A DNA stretch of 64,000 bases from Cydia pomonella (Eukaryota; Arthropoda; Insecta; Lepidoptera; Tortricidae): contig NC_084711.1 in NCBI RefSeq assembly GCF_033807575.1, forward strand, positions 6,324,001 through 6,388,000, written 5' to 3'. Under the pieces are notes generated by a model. The model did no database searches. It saw only the letters and a program-made list of their open reading frames with translations, and was not told where the DNA came from. Below, piece after piece: positions 50,248 through 61,339 of the stretch. A program made the translations under genes and the position numbers. The first letter of the stretch is position 1. Every line of letters starts with the position of its first letter.

Positions 50248-50423
50248 GGCCCCATTCGAACTTTAAAATACGTCAAATATTCGGTCTAGATACGATATGG
50301 AATGGATATGTCAGTGTCAAAAGCGACGTTTCTTAAAACAAAAATGTGACAGACACTGACATATCCGATCCATATCGTATCTCGACCGAATATTTGACGT
50401 ATCTTAATGTTTGAATCGGGCCG
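50248..50423. repeat. MITE family A, full hairpin copy (176 bp)
   Basis: The ends GGCCCCATTCGAACTTTAAA and (complement) GGCCCGATTCAAACATTAAG pair over about 80 bp, including GATACGATATGGAATGGATA with ATATGTCAGTGTC. A short loop around CTTAAAACAAAAATGTGAC separates the arms. It lies only about 77 bp from the family B MITE. Confidence 0.92.
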
Positions 50424-51029
50424 TAGATATTAGAAAACAAAAACATTTTAATAAAATAGGAAAATAAGAATGATTTCTAGCGATTGACGTAAGTGATGTA
50501 GTTAACTTCCAAAGCTATTACAAACATCCACCATATTTTTCCAAGGATCCTGATTTTCCGAGTAAAAATTTAAGCGGTGTTCCGGGTCACATTTCGGGTG
50601 GCTCAATAAATACGAGTTGTAAAAGATATCGCGGGCCCGAGGCGGCGGAGCGAGTAACGGGCGAATAACTCTCCCCGCCAGGTGGCGCGGCGCTGCGGTT
50701 TGTCTCGACGGAGGCATAAATGTCGACTAATTCATGTAAATAGCACCGTGCAAGCTTTACTCTTCGATTTTTGAGGTAATTTCCTAAAAGATAACGGTAA
50801 TTAATGGGGACCCTCAAGCGTGGGAATTGAATTAATTGAGGTAATAATCTGACACTTATCTTAACTAGATGTAAAATATGTGTGTGTGTTTGCATTAACA
50901 AATTTAGAAAAGTGAAATATGTGCAGTCAAAGATCGTTGGTGTTAACACATAGCTGGCTAAATTTAATCCAAAGCTAGCTACGTGAGTATAGGATTCTAT
51001 ACATACTTTTGTTAGAATAATCTTAATGC
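50424..51029. other. Non-coding DNA
   Basis: GC-richer at 50620-50720. The minus-strand frame 50587-50949 has no recognised domain. No repeats. Confidence 0.4.
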
Positions 51030-54000
51030 AATTCTATTAAGATCCCTTCGGACCGCATTCTATATCTCCGCAGCACATCTACGTTGGCAAATCCCATTTC
51101 ACGCGTCTAATACAAGTCCTTGTTTGGCGGCCGGCTATATTTAGGAGGTCGGGGGCAATCTAAGAGGTATTCAGCCTTGCCGGCCGACGACAAGTCGACG
51201 GGGCCACGTAGATTTTAGTTCCCTAAGGGGTTACCGGGGTAAACAAGGTAGTGTTGGATGTGGCATTTCAACTAAGAGAAAATTTTAGATATCATGATTG
51301 CGATTTTGGTACTTAATTCGTATAATTTTGCAGAAATCTCAAAATATTAAGGACTGTTCTTATATTAAGAATTGTGTAGAATTGGAGAGTGTTTATAAGT
51401 AGGTAAATATTTCTCCAACGCATTTTTAACAAATTTTTGCAGTAATCTTTTTTAATTTTTCAATTTACTATTTTACAAATCACGCAATGTACCTATGTGC
51501 CTGATCCGTGGAGCTGCTCACACATCTTGCCCGTCCAAGGGCCACCCCCTCTCATTATTTACGAAGGGCCGATGGGCTGAAGTGTGTGACAAGCGGCACG
51601 TACGGTCGCTAACGAGACGCTTTGTGACCATCTCCACGTCGAGTGTGGTCAACGATTGTTGATTTTTTTAATGGAGAAAATTATATTTCCTCCTGAATCC
51701 CAAAGGACATCGTGGGCGGCTCTATTGTGAAAGTGGTGTGCCGTTTAAAGCTTCGGGGACACGCGAGGCTCACATGCGACGCGAGGTGTTCAGGGTTTAA
51801 AGGGGCATCGGTCGAGCATTCTCAAACTTTTCTACACAAACTTAAAGCCACGAAAGACGTGCTCGTGAGCGGGTGATTATCTAAACGATCGGTGTCTTCG
51901 ACGCGTAAAGACTCTCGTTACTGCTGCGAAGGGTTTCTATTTTACGCCACAAATTCACTGCAAAATGACAAACGACGCTATTTCAAAGACTGAATCTAAT
52001 ATATGACTCATCCCAAGCTAGAAATCACACCGACCTTCCCGACTATAAAATCGAGCAGACACTGCAAAACTGTTTTCCTCCGATTTGCTCTCACAATAGC
52101 TCATTTGTTATAACCTGATAGCGTAGCGTTATTACGGCCAAACAAATTGAGTCGAGCCTTCGCCACCTCAGACTAATGTAATTCCGCAGTGCGCGCACCC
52201 AAGAATAGATATTTAGAGTGGATTGTTTTCGACAGACCGTAATGAAACTCTGATGCCGGGCCCAAATCAGTTTCGGAGGTGAGCGCGCCGCAGGGGAGGC
52301 GAGCTACATTGTAATAAGAGGTGGAATAACCTAAAATAAACCGCCGAGGCTGCAGTACAAAGATGGACACGGGCGTTACGGGGCAGACTCCGGCCCCTTA
52401 CTGCTTAATTTGCCTACCGTAATTACTGTCCTCTCGGGTTGGGGAAGGACCCCGGGGCTCGACCCGCCGTCTTACAGGTTATATTGCGCGTGCGGGCGCC
52501 GCATGTGTGCTCGGCAAATACTAGACCCTAGTCGTTAAGTATGAATACGGGTGTGGACAAAATGTATTAGCTTAGGCTGAGATTTGGACGGTGTTTGCTC
52601 AGCGATGATAGATTTATAGTAATTGTGTTATTAACGTTATGGGATAAGGGTTTTACGGGACTTAAGTAATGAAGGCTTTCACCTAATGCGTGGATTTATA
52701 GTAAATTTGCACACGTGGTGCGCGGCCAGTCGTTAATTCAGTTGTTAAGCGAAATTGGGAAAATGGTCCGCGCTCCGGTATAAAGGGTTTTGTATCAAAT
52801 CATTAGTAATCTAGTTTGTTTACATTATTAGAAATTAAACAAAGAACCATCGCCGGTTTTCCTTTCCGAGCAACGAGTAAAATGCAAAAACTTTTCTGAA
52901 CTCATAATGATGGGGACATACTTTTTTTTGTTTTGGCGCGAGCTCCAATTGAATAAAACATTTATGTCAATGGAGTCCATTAGGATTCGACAGAGTTGGA
53001 GAGTTTTTAATGTCCCAGTATATTGTCCGCCCGGTCGTCGTTAGCATCGGTAAAAAAACATCGATATACCGTTTTTATTGACCGTAAATCTTTTATGGTA
53101 ATATCCCTAATTAGAAAACAGAAGCCGGAGCTTATCTTGAACTAGATAATATCATTTTTACACCGCAATCCATACGTCAAGCGACTGTAACTCCATTTTC
53201 TAAAACATAATTAACACTTTTACGAGGCCGGTTACTCGGGATGATCCCGTAATAACCTTGTTAACCCTGGCGCTGCGAGTGGGCCGGCTGGCCTTTTAAC
53301 AGGCGTGTACATGGGCATTAATCCGAAAGCTATTGGGCTTTGTCCTGTTCGCACCCGCGGGCTGCGGCCGGCTTTGTCTCACGCGTCTATGCGGGTCCAG
53401 TCCGGGTCCCAGCGCCTTTTAGTGTGAGGTTTTCGCTCGCCTTAACGAAGGGAAGCAGAGCAAAGGTCGTCATTAGGGCAAGCGCGGTGTAAACAAGGTC
53501 CGAAGAGCCCGCTAATGGCCAATTCGTGTGTCCTTCTCGAGGTGACCCCGGCCATCTCAGCCCGCCGCCGTAAATGGGCTTTTAATTGCGATTTTGATAG
53601 AACACACCCGGATTAGTTTTGCTGTTAATAGTAAATATAAACCTGCATGCTTTTATATCATCGTTCCGCATCCCCTGACAAATTTTCCGCTTGTGTTCAA
53701 AGTTGTATCAAGGCTGCTTGTCACAGTCAACCACATCAAACACGCGACTTGTGCCGCCGTATTAGCAGAGTTTAATCTATCAATACCGTGATGTCCCCGC
53801 GACACGCGCTCGGCTCTTGTTCGGATGTGAAATTTAATTTCCGCTGGCGGGAATCCGCGGGTACGAAGAAATATGCCCCGCTCTAAACTTTGTCAATTTG
53901 TTTGTGGGGCGAAATTAACTCGATCCAATCTGCGGCCGCGACCTGCGTGATCACACTGCTGATACCGGTGGTGCCGTTATATTTCCGCGCTTAAATGTCT

Positions 54001-54060
54001 CGAGATAATGTAACTAACAATATTTTGTAATACGTTTCAAACGTGTCAAACGATTCTAGA
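51030..54060. other. Large repeat-poor, GC-richer unique block
   Basis: About 3 kb without any of the window's repeats. GC-rich patches (51150-51230, 51520-51660, 52240-52500, 53220-53560, 53800-54000) contain words such as GCGGCCGGCTTTGTC and CAGCCCGCCGCCGTAAATGG. Short frames occur but none suggests a protein family. The character matches 7150-10650, and both may be regulatory DNA of one locus. This is inference. Confidence 0.35.
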
Positions 54061-54629
54061 TTTTTAAGGGCTTCATATATAAGGTTTAAGTTTTTACCCG
54101 TCTACTTCGTACCTATATTAATAATCAAGGAGTACATGAAAATAACACTTTAAATATACATTACCAACAATGACATTGTTGTCATATATAATTTAAATTG
54201 CCCCAAAAAGAGCAACTACGTGTAAATTTTTAACGAAACGCGCGCGTTGTAATATAAATATACGAGCTTCCCTCATTAAAATTACAGAGGTATCCAGCAA
54301 TGAAGTAAAAATACCTATTACCCAGCTTCGTTATACGAATCAGGCAAGTCTCCAGAGAGTGCGTTATTAAAATATATTGTGCCACCTTTCTCGCTCTAAG
54401 AGCAAATAAATTAGTTATGCCCGATATTTTCACCCTAAATATTATTCGAACAGGGATGTATGAACGTGCGGAAATTGGGAGGGCAGGTTTATCAGATGAC
54501 GCGGTATCTAGCGAGGCTGTTAGCAGGGTTGCCTGAAGTTTAAGACTAGTTGTTATGACTGGTAAAAAAATATGGACTTTATTATTTAGAGCTATGTACC
54601 TATTTTGTGAGCATTTAGTCGCGGGTCGA
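54061..54629. other. Non-coding DNA
   Basis: AT-rich DNA. Nothing recognised. Confidence 0.45.
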
Positions 54630-54764
54630 TGCCCTGCGGCGGTATCATGGTCGCATTTTTATCACTTGTCATGTCATGCGTCACTTTCGGACTTAGATAC
54701 TTGTTAGAACGTGACAGGCATGATGACAGATGATAAGAAACCGACCATCTTAGCCAGGCAGGCC
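54630..54764. repeat. Inverted-repeat MITE (about 135 bp)
   Basis: The left arm GCCCTGCGGCGGTATCATGG with TCGCATTTTTATCACTTGTC pairs imperfectly with the complement of the right arm, GGCCTGCCTGGCTAAGATGG with TCGGTTTCTTATCATCTGTC. A CATG/TGTCAC section continues the pairing toward a central loop near TTCGGACTTAGATACTTG. The pattern is a known lepidopteran MITE type. Confidence 0.7.
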
Positions 54765-55198
54765 GTATAATGACAACTTAATATATTTGAATACGTACTT
54801 CTCTATTATTTTGGTTAAGTAGCTGGTTGGTTAAATACATGACTTGATGAAATATAGCGTATTAAAAATATAATATGTTTATTATATTTATACTATATTT
54901 TAGGCATTTGACTTATTATTGATACATAATAATATGTAGTTTACTTTTCTTAATATAGTTAATATTGTTATTTAGTCACTTATTTAGTATTTTAGTCACT
55001 TTTCTAAGCTTGCAAAAATACCCATATCACTCTGTATTACTCCTTTAAAATATTATGTAGATTAAGGCATGGCACAATATGGTAAACTGGTCTCCCGCGA
55101 TACAGGCCTGGCCTAGTGCGGGGACCTCTGCAATGTCTGTAAACACACTACTATGCGCATTACTATTAATACTTACTGTTATCTTTTTGTGTAACTTT
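54765..55198. other. AT-rich non-coding DNA
   Basis: TATTTAGTCAC words are repeated near 54970-55000. Nothing else was seen. Confidence 0.45.
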
Positions 55199-55275
55199 TC
55201 TTTTTATTTATTTATTTATTTATTTAATCTTTATTGCACAAAAGAAAACCTTATAGTACAAAAGGCGGACTTAAT
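55199..55275 (-). mobile_element. 3' tail of a truncated non-LTR retroposon, inverted
   Basis: In the minus sense it reads ATTAAGTCCGCCTTTTGTAC, a TATAAGG spacer, TTGTGCAATAAAG, then ATTAAATAAATAAATAAAT repeats. This is the same tail as at 17423-17503. The AAAT-type simple repeat is its 3' end, and no body remains. Confidence 0.65.
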
Positions 55276-57072
55276 ATATGCAATAAACTTTTATCTTTTT
55301 TATCTTTTATTTAAAATTAACTTGTAATGTGTTTTAAAAAACCTATCGTGATATCTATAATATTTTTGGCTAGGTATGATCAAAATGTATTTTTTTAAGG
55401 CATAAATTTAATCGAGAATTGACCTATATACGAAACACTGTACGTGATGGCTAAGTTTACAAACGAATACGTCTCTTAGCAAGTTGGTGGCAGCCCTGCA
55501 TGCGCACATTTTCGCATTCTTATCATAATGTGCATAAAATTTCCGATCCTTAACCGATTTGCATAGAACGCAGGTGCCGCGGCAATTATTTGTGAACTTC
55601 GGTGACAGGTTGTGTGCATACTCTATTTGAATTTATAAATAATAATTAAATTTTAAACGTCCCTACACCCTACTTGTGTCTACAAGTAAGTTATTTGTAC
55701 TATGTACAGTATATGAAGTGCATATATTTAGGGTAAATGTTAAGGGACAATTTTACACAAACCCAAACAAATTCAAATGTCACCTTATGATATACGCGAA
55801 ACATCTGCGAGACCGAGGTTTGCTTGGAAAACATTTAAAAACTCAAAAATGCGAATTTTCCCAGAGATAAGACTTTGCTAGATCGATTTTTCGCTCCCGA
55901 AAACCCCCATATAGGAAATTTCGTCGAAATTGTTAGAGCTGTTTCTGAGATTCCCGAAATATATAAATATACAAGTGCTGCTTACTGTGGGGCTTAGTCA
56001 ATTTGTGCAATAATGTCCTATTATATATACTTATTTATTTTAATTATAATTGCTCGTAATATTATATAATAAGATATTATTTCTACATTATGAAATTACA
56101 TGATAGTGAATGGTTTTTAAAAAGTACTCCTAAGGTATTAACAATGTTATAAAACTAGATGTTAAACACCCACCTAAGTCGCAGAGCCACTTAGCAGATT
56201 TTTCGATATAATATTTTTAACTGGCTCTTTTAAGCAACTGCTCGCAAATACGCGTACTAATTTAAAAAATTCACAAAGTAAACATTTAATAATTATAACG
56301 ATAAAGACTAAACCACACCTCAAATTTTAAATTATAAAATCATTTTCTAATATAATTTATTCATACATCACACTCATTTAGCTACCAAACATCCTATTAA
56401 GCCTGCTTATTAAATGCTAATATTGACAGCAAATTATTAAATACGGAGTTTCTTTTGAGCTTACGTCACATCTTTAATTAAGACTTGGGTACACAGGGCG
56501 TGTTTAATCAAGATCTGCATGCGACTGAATGAGTCAGACTGCTTTTGTCAGACGAAAATGGCATAACAAGCGCGCATATCTCACAAGATAAGACCTTTTG
56601 TACAAGAATGTTGAAGAAGTCTTAAGAACTATAGGAAGGCGTTTGCTTTGTAAATAAACGGTTTCGTTTCGTACGCAGATTGGTTTTATGGAACGGGGTT
56701 TTGAATGTGTCATTAGATGTTTATGAAAGCGTTGCGTTTAATTATGGTTGGGGGTTGACGCGAGTATGTTTGTCAGCATGGTGACAGTTGTGGAAGTGAA
56801 ACACATACTGATTTAGTGAGGTGAATAAATTAAATATGTCAGAAGTGATAACATAAGTGGAGTATCGATTTTTAATAATAAGTACTTGACTAATATCGGT
56901 TTTCTTTAGCAAACGTTGGATGTATCTAAAAGTTCGATTCGGATCGTTAGGTACCATAAAATTTTGTTCAATTGAGAAATATGTTGCTACGGGTTACGGC
57001 GTACCGCGTAGCACACCTAACGATGTTTGGTGCCGAAGTTGCGGAATCGTTAAAATGTAAAATACTTTTTAC
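55276..57072. other. AT-rich non-coding DNA
   Basis: Short frames (for example 55676-55870 plus) have no recognisable domain. No repeat family detected. Confidence 0.45.
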
Positions 57073-57244
57073 GGCCCGATTTGAACTTTAAGATATGTCA
57101 ATAATTTCCTAAAGATACGATTCGATATGCCAGTGTCAAAAGTGACGATTTTATTTGAAGAACAGTCATTTTTTACACTGACATATCTAATCCATATCGT
57201 ACCTTTAGCAAACATTTGACGTGTCTTAAAGATCTAATTGGGCC
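57073..57244. repeat. MITE family A, full hairpin copy (172 bp)
   Basis: The ends GGCCCGATTTGAACTTTAAG and (complement) GGCCCAATTAGATCTTTAAG pair. The arms include AAAGATACGATTCGATATGC against the complementary AAAGGTACGATATGGATTAG and end at CAGTGTCAAAAGTGACG. It abuts a family E copy on its right. Confidence 0.9.
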
Positions 57245-57246
57245 GT

Positions 57247-57395
57247 TGACAGATTCACCGCTGAGCTACGGTTGTAGCGCGACATCGTAGCCGATAACAT
57301 GGGTTTCCCGTTATGTAGCGAAAATGCTTCATAGAGGCAAAACGACAACGTGTCGTGATTAGCGATGAATGAGTGTATCGCGCTCGTACACATGA
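57247..57395 (+). repeat. Dispersed repeat family E, copy 3
   Basis: CATCGTAGCCGATAACATGG and CGTTATGTAGCGAAAATGC match the other copies. The right border (TCGTGATTAGCGATGAATGAG) resembles the border of copy 4 read in the same sense. Confidence 0.65.
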
Positions 57396-57464
57396 GGTAG
57401 CGCGTTAAGTCAAACACTATGCACTTGAAATATGATGCTTATTTAATATTCAAAATCAAAAATC

Positions 57465-57704
57465 TAAAAAAACCGGACAAGTACGAGTCGGAGTCGCCCA
57501 CCGAGGGTTCCCTACTTTTTATTATTTGTTGCTATAGCGGCAACAGAAATACATCATCTGTGAAAATTTCAACTGTCTAGCTATCACGGTTCATGAGATA
57601 CAGCCTGGTGACAGACGGATGGACGGACAGACGGACGGACGGACGGACAGCGGAGTCCTAGCAATAGGGTCCCGTTTTACCCTTGGGGTACGGAACCCTA
57701 AAAA
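57465..57704 (+). repeat. Dispersed repeat with (GGAC)n microsatellite
   Basis: It starts AAAAAAACCGGACAAGTACG, with GAGTCGGAGTCGCCCACCG and AGGGTTCC, and ends GGGGTACGGAACCCTAAAA. Its GGGTTCC/GGAACCC ends are complementary. A GGAC/GGAT microsatellite lies at 57616-57649. I recognise this as a common lepidopteran element that carries its own microsatellite. The head resembles family G at 37085-37510. Confidence 0.75.
57616..57649 (+). repeat. (GGAC)n microsatellite
   Basis: It reads GGATGGACGGACAGACGGAC and continues as GGAC repeats with one GGAT and two CAGA interruptions. It is internal to the element 57465-57704. Confidence 0.9.
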
Positions 57705-57796
57705 CTTTTTCCAAATTCACGGCGATGTTTCGCTATTATATTGCTATGCCTAGACGAGTTTAATAGATGGAATATAAAATCATGTCGATAAGTGTT

Positions 57797-57946
57797 AACA
57801 CTTGACGCTAGGCGGGTTCTCTGTTTATGGGAGCTTTTCGCTACATACGGTTTTCCCCGTGTTATCGGCTACGCTTGTAGCGCGTAACTCGTGCTAGCAG
57901 TGAATATGTTAACCCATTCGATTAGCGCTAATCACGACTCATTCGG
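57797..57946 (-). repeat. Dispersed repeat family E, copy 4 (inverted)
   Basis: In the minus sense it contains ACAAGCGTAGCCGATAACAC, then ACCGTATGTAGCGAAAAGC and TCCCATAAACAGAGAACCCG. Plus-strand ends GTTAACACTTGACGC and CAGTGAATATGTTAAC share a GTTAAC terminus. It is directly followed by another MITE. Confidence 0.75.
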
Positions 57947-58110
57947 CCCGATTTGAAGAATGATTAAGACACGTTTAAGATCTTTAAAAGATCGATAACT
58001 AAACGACATATCAAAATTGACGTTTATTTCGATTCCGCTGTGATCCCAATAAGATCTATCTACGACATTTCTAACGTCAAAGTGACGTTGGTTGCCCGAA
58101 TCGAGCTGCT
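57947..58110 (+). repeat. MITE-like fragment (GCCCGATTTGAAGAATG type)
   Basis: It starts GGCCCGATTTGAAGAATG and continues ATTAAGACACGTTTAAGATC, ATCGATAACTAAACGACAT and AACGTCAAAGTGACGTTGG, ending near GCCCGAATCGAGC. I recognise it from lepidopteran genomes. A right terminal arm complementary to the start is not evident, so its right limit is uncertain. Confidence 0.5.
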
Positions 58111-61100
58111 TCTGTCAAGTATACGACATATAAACGATATCTAAATGAGAACTTATCTAAACTAGAACTTATCGTTTCTCTACAAAGCATTTCCTCTATA
58201 TACCGGGAAACCAATGTATGTGTTAAGTGCATGACAAGAATTAACCTAACAGCTAAAAAATTTAACAAATTCATACAGATGAGTTATTAAGTCATTCAGT
58301 TTACAACAATCTTAACCCAGTTCTGTCCTCGTAGCTCGGCGTTGTTCAGCGGCGCACAAAGGCGCGGAAGCCTCCATGACGCTCCCTAGAACTTCTTATT
58401 CGATATGAATATCCAGCAAGAATTAGTAGGGCATCTGGACTGGAGCTACGAGTATGTTTAATAAGGTTTCTTATATTGATCGCGTTTTTGATAGTGTGTT
58501 CTCAATTTTTCATCAACACAATTGGTTAAATTAGATTTTTTTGTTTTTAACAAAAGAAGAAAACATACTACACCAATAACATTTATTTTAAAATGATTAA
58601 TGAAGTGTTTTGGTTGGTTAGACCAGTGTGGATACATTTTTAGTTAGATGTTGTGTTGATTTGGCTGTTAATACAGTGTCTTCATAAAACTTATTATGGT
58701 TAACGCGCAAGTAGTATTTTCTAAGTAAAAACCTATTTTCTGAGTACCTATTATATCTTGATTGTCTATTTTCTTTGTATGTATATTAGAATGAATACAA
58801 TTTATTTTTTATCTTACCTTAACCTCACCTTACCTTAATTGCACCACATTTACACAAGACATGCAAAATGGTAAAATGTGATATCAAATTGATAACCCGT
58901 TATTATAACTTAATTGCCTTTAACAATAATGCATATCACTATCCTAATCCGCCATAAGCACTAACATGCGCCGTTTAGTGCCAAAAAGGCAACAACCTAA
59001 AGCCCTTCCACACGAGACGCGACGCAGCGTTAATTGTATCGCGATGCGTCGGCAACACAGATCATTTACTATGAGATGGAGCATGTAAGGTGACTTGCGG
59101 TAACAATGCATTAGCTTTCTCACATTCCTAATTGGTATCCGACTGACATACTTAAGAAATATATATTTAGTTGTAAAAGTATAAAGATACCTATTCAGTT
59201 TTTTTAAGTATACATTAATGTCATTATATATACATCAATAAAAACTCAGTTTTATTTTATTTGTTTGTTTTCTCACACTTATTTAGCATTAGAACGCGGC
59301 CGCTCATTTCTGTTGCGTTTACATATTCGGCCGGTGAGCTGAGTGCGCGAAATATTAAGTCTCTACAAAATCGACAAAGGATAAACATTGGCTGTTGTTA
59401 TATAAATAGACGCATGATGCAGCCAAATTATGCAGTTTTAAGCACAGTACTTTACAAGCATAAGTATAAGAGCGTCTATGTGTGGAGATTGCGAGTCTTC
59501 GTAATTGCTTCATAATGGGGAGTCTTTGGAAATTTGTCTACGGTCGGCAATGAGAGGCCGCAAGCCTTATTACTCTTATTAGACACGTAGCGGCGCGTGC
59601 CTCCGGTTGACGTCTTCACGTCAAATTGGGACGTACACATGTACAGGTCTGATGTGGGGATATAGATATTTTGGTAGGAGCTGACAAACTTCAATATACT
59701 CTAGATTCGCTTGTATCTTGTATCTTATGATGGCTATTCTTAGTGAAACTAAATCTTCTCACTCTCTCACGACTCTCACTCACGAAAACCAATAATCATA
59801 TATTTAGTTAAATTTACAATAGATCAAAGTTTAAGACAATACATTGTTTAAATAATGTAAGGCCGAAACTCGCTAGATGTTAGGTCAAATCAAGAAAAAG
59901 AGCAGAATGAGAGAAAGCCGTTTAGCAAAGATACTAAAAACATATGCAAATAAAAAATACAGAAAATTTTGACTAAAAATGCAAACAAAAATATACATCT
60001 ACAACAGGGCAACACTAATTCCACTTAATCACTCACTAAGACATGGCATCACAAGATCACGCACTAAGACATGGCTCCTCAGGCGTCAGTCACGTTCAAG
60101 TTCTGCGGGCAGATGGGAAATCGATGTCATTATGATAGATTATCCGTTAGGGCGACGTGTGCCTCTGATTGGCTTTGTTAGCTACGCCCGTCTTCGGCAC
60201 CTGCCCAAGTATTCCCATTGGGCTAAGAAGCACAAGCGCCTTTCTTAGGCGAAACACCGAGGCTCAGCTCAGCCAGTTACATAGTCTCTGTTCTTGCTTC
60301 CTTGTTACTGGTTATTTGCTGTTCTGAAATCACAATGTATCAAGCACAGCCTGTATCATTTATACGCAAACGATTTTCAATTACTCGTCACTTAAATAAA
60401 TAAAAGATAACCAGACTTCAAAAAGGATAAGGTAAAATATTATCCCTTTTAGGTATATGCGCTAGCAACTGATATGATTGAAGTTGGCGCCAAGTCAAAT
60501 AGTTATAATACCTACTGGTCAATACCCTCAAGAAACGTAATTTTACTTTTTCCATTTTAAGTTTTTGTTACGTGTGACGCAGCATTCTGCAATACTCGTC
60601 ATTAAAACGGTTTATGCTTCGGGTACGTTTCAGGTTTCAAGGTCTGGATCTGAATTTATCAAGATTAAGGAGTATTTATCGTATTAATTCCGACATCAAA
60701 TATAGCTGCGTGGTTCGATCCCTTATTCGAATTTCTACGATTTCGCATTGTGTGACCTCGAGCTTTGTATCAGCTGCAAATCTTGTACTGGTTTGTATGG
60801 GCTTTGAATTGCCTGTGGTCGGTATACGTTTGTAATAACATCCCTGAGAGCGCATCGTGGCGTTCGACCAACTAATTTGACAGATCGATGTGTCAACGCT
60901 GCTTGCGTCGTGTGAGGTGGTCTTAATGATTTGCTTGGGAGGATGCTTGGACTTGAGGACACTCCGCGCGTATGCCTGTATCTTCATCTATCTTGATTTT
61001 AGCCATTTGGAATATACTCCGCGTTATGCATAACTTCCTTGTGGGAAGATACTGTGAATATTGTCAGAGATCTAGAAATTAACCATAAATAATCTAGAAA

Positions 61101-61339
61101 TTAGAAATACACAATTGTTGTTTCGGTTTCATATACTGTTACACAATCATTTTGTATGCAGGTTACGTGTGAAGAGATATTGTATTTTCATGGAATACGT
61201 AATAGATATAAATCGTGTCATTCACGACGACGCGCGACGCATGCCTTGACTCGTATTATCATATGTAGCAAGAAATATTAGAAAGAATGGTTTACTCGCT
61301 ACGAGAAATAAACGTTTATTTTAAATTTAGACAAAAAAA
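58111..61339. other. Non-coding DNA
   Basis: Mostly AT-rich. CACTAAGACATGGC occurs twice 32 bp apart (60035, 60063). An inverted CGACGCAG/GATGCGTCG pair lies at 59020-59052. The minus frame 60676-60987 (103 codons) and its neighbours show no recognised domain; a relation to the nearby retroelement is possible but unsupported. Confidence 0.4.

Noticed and set aside
60709..60725. GGTTCGATCCC, a tRNA B-box-like word
   Set aside because: The neighbouring bases do not form a T-stem and there is no A-box at the right distance.
60676..60987. 103-codon minus-strand frame near the gypsy element
   Set aside because: No gag, protease or env motif could be recognised, and two other frames are open in the same stretch.
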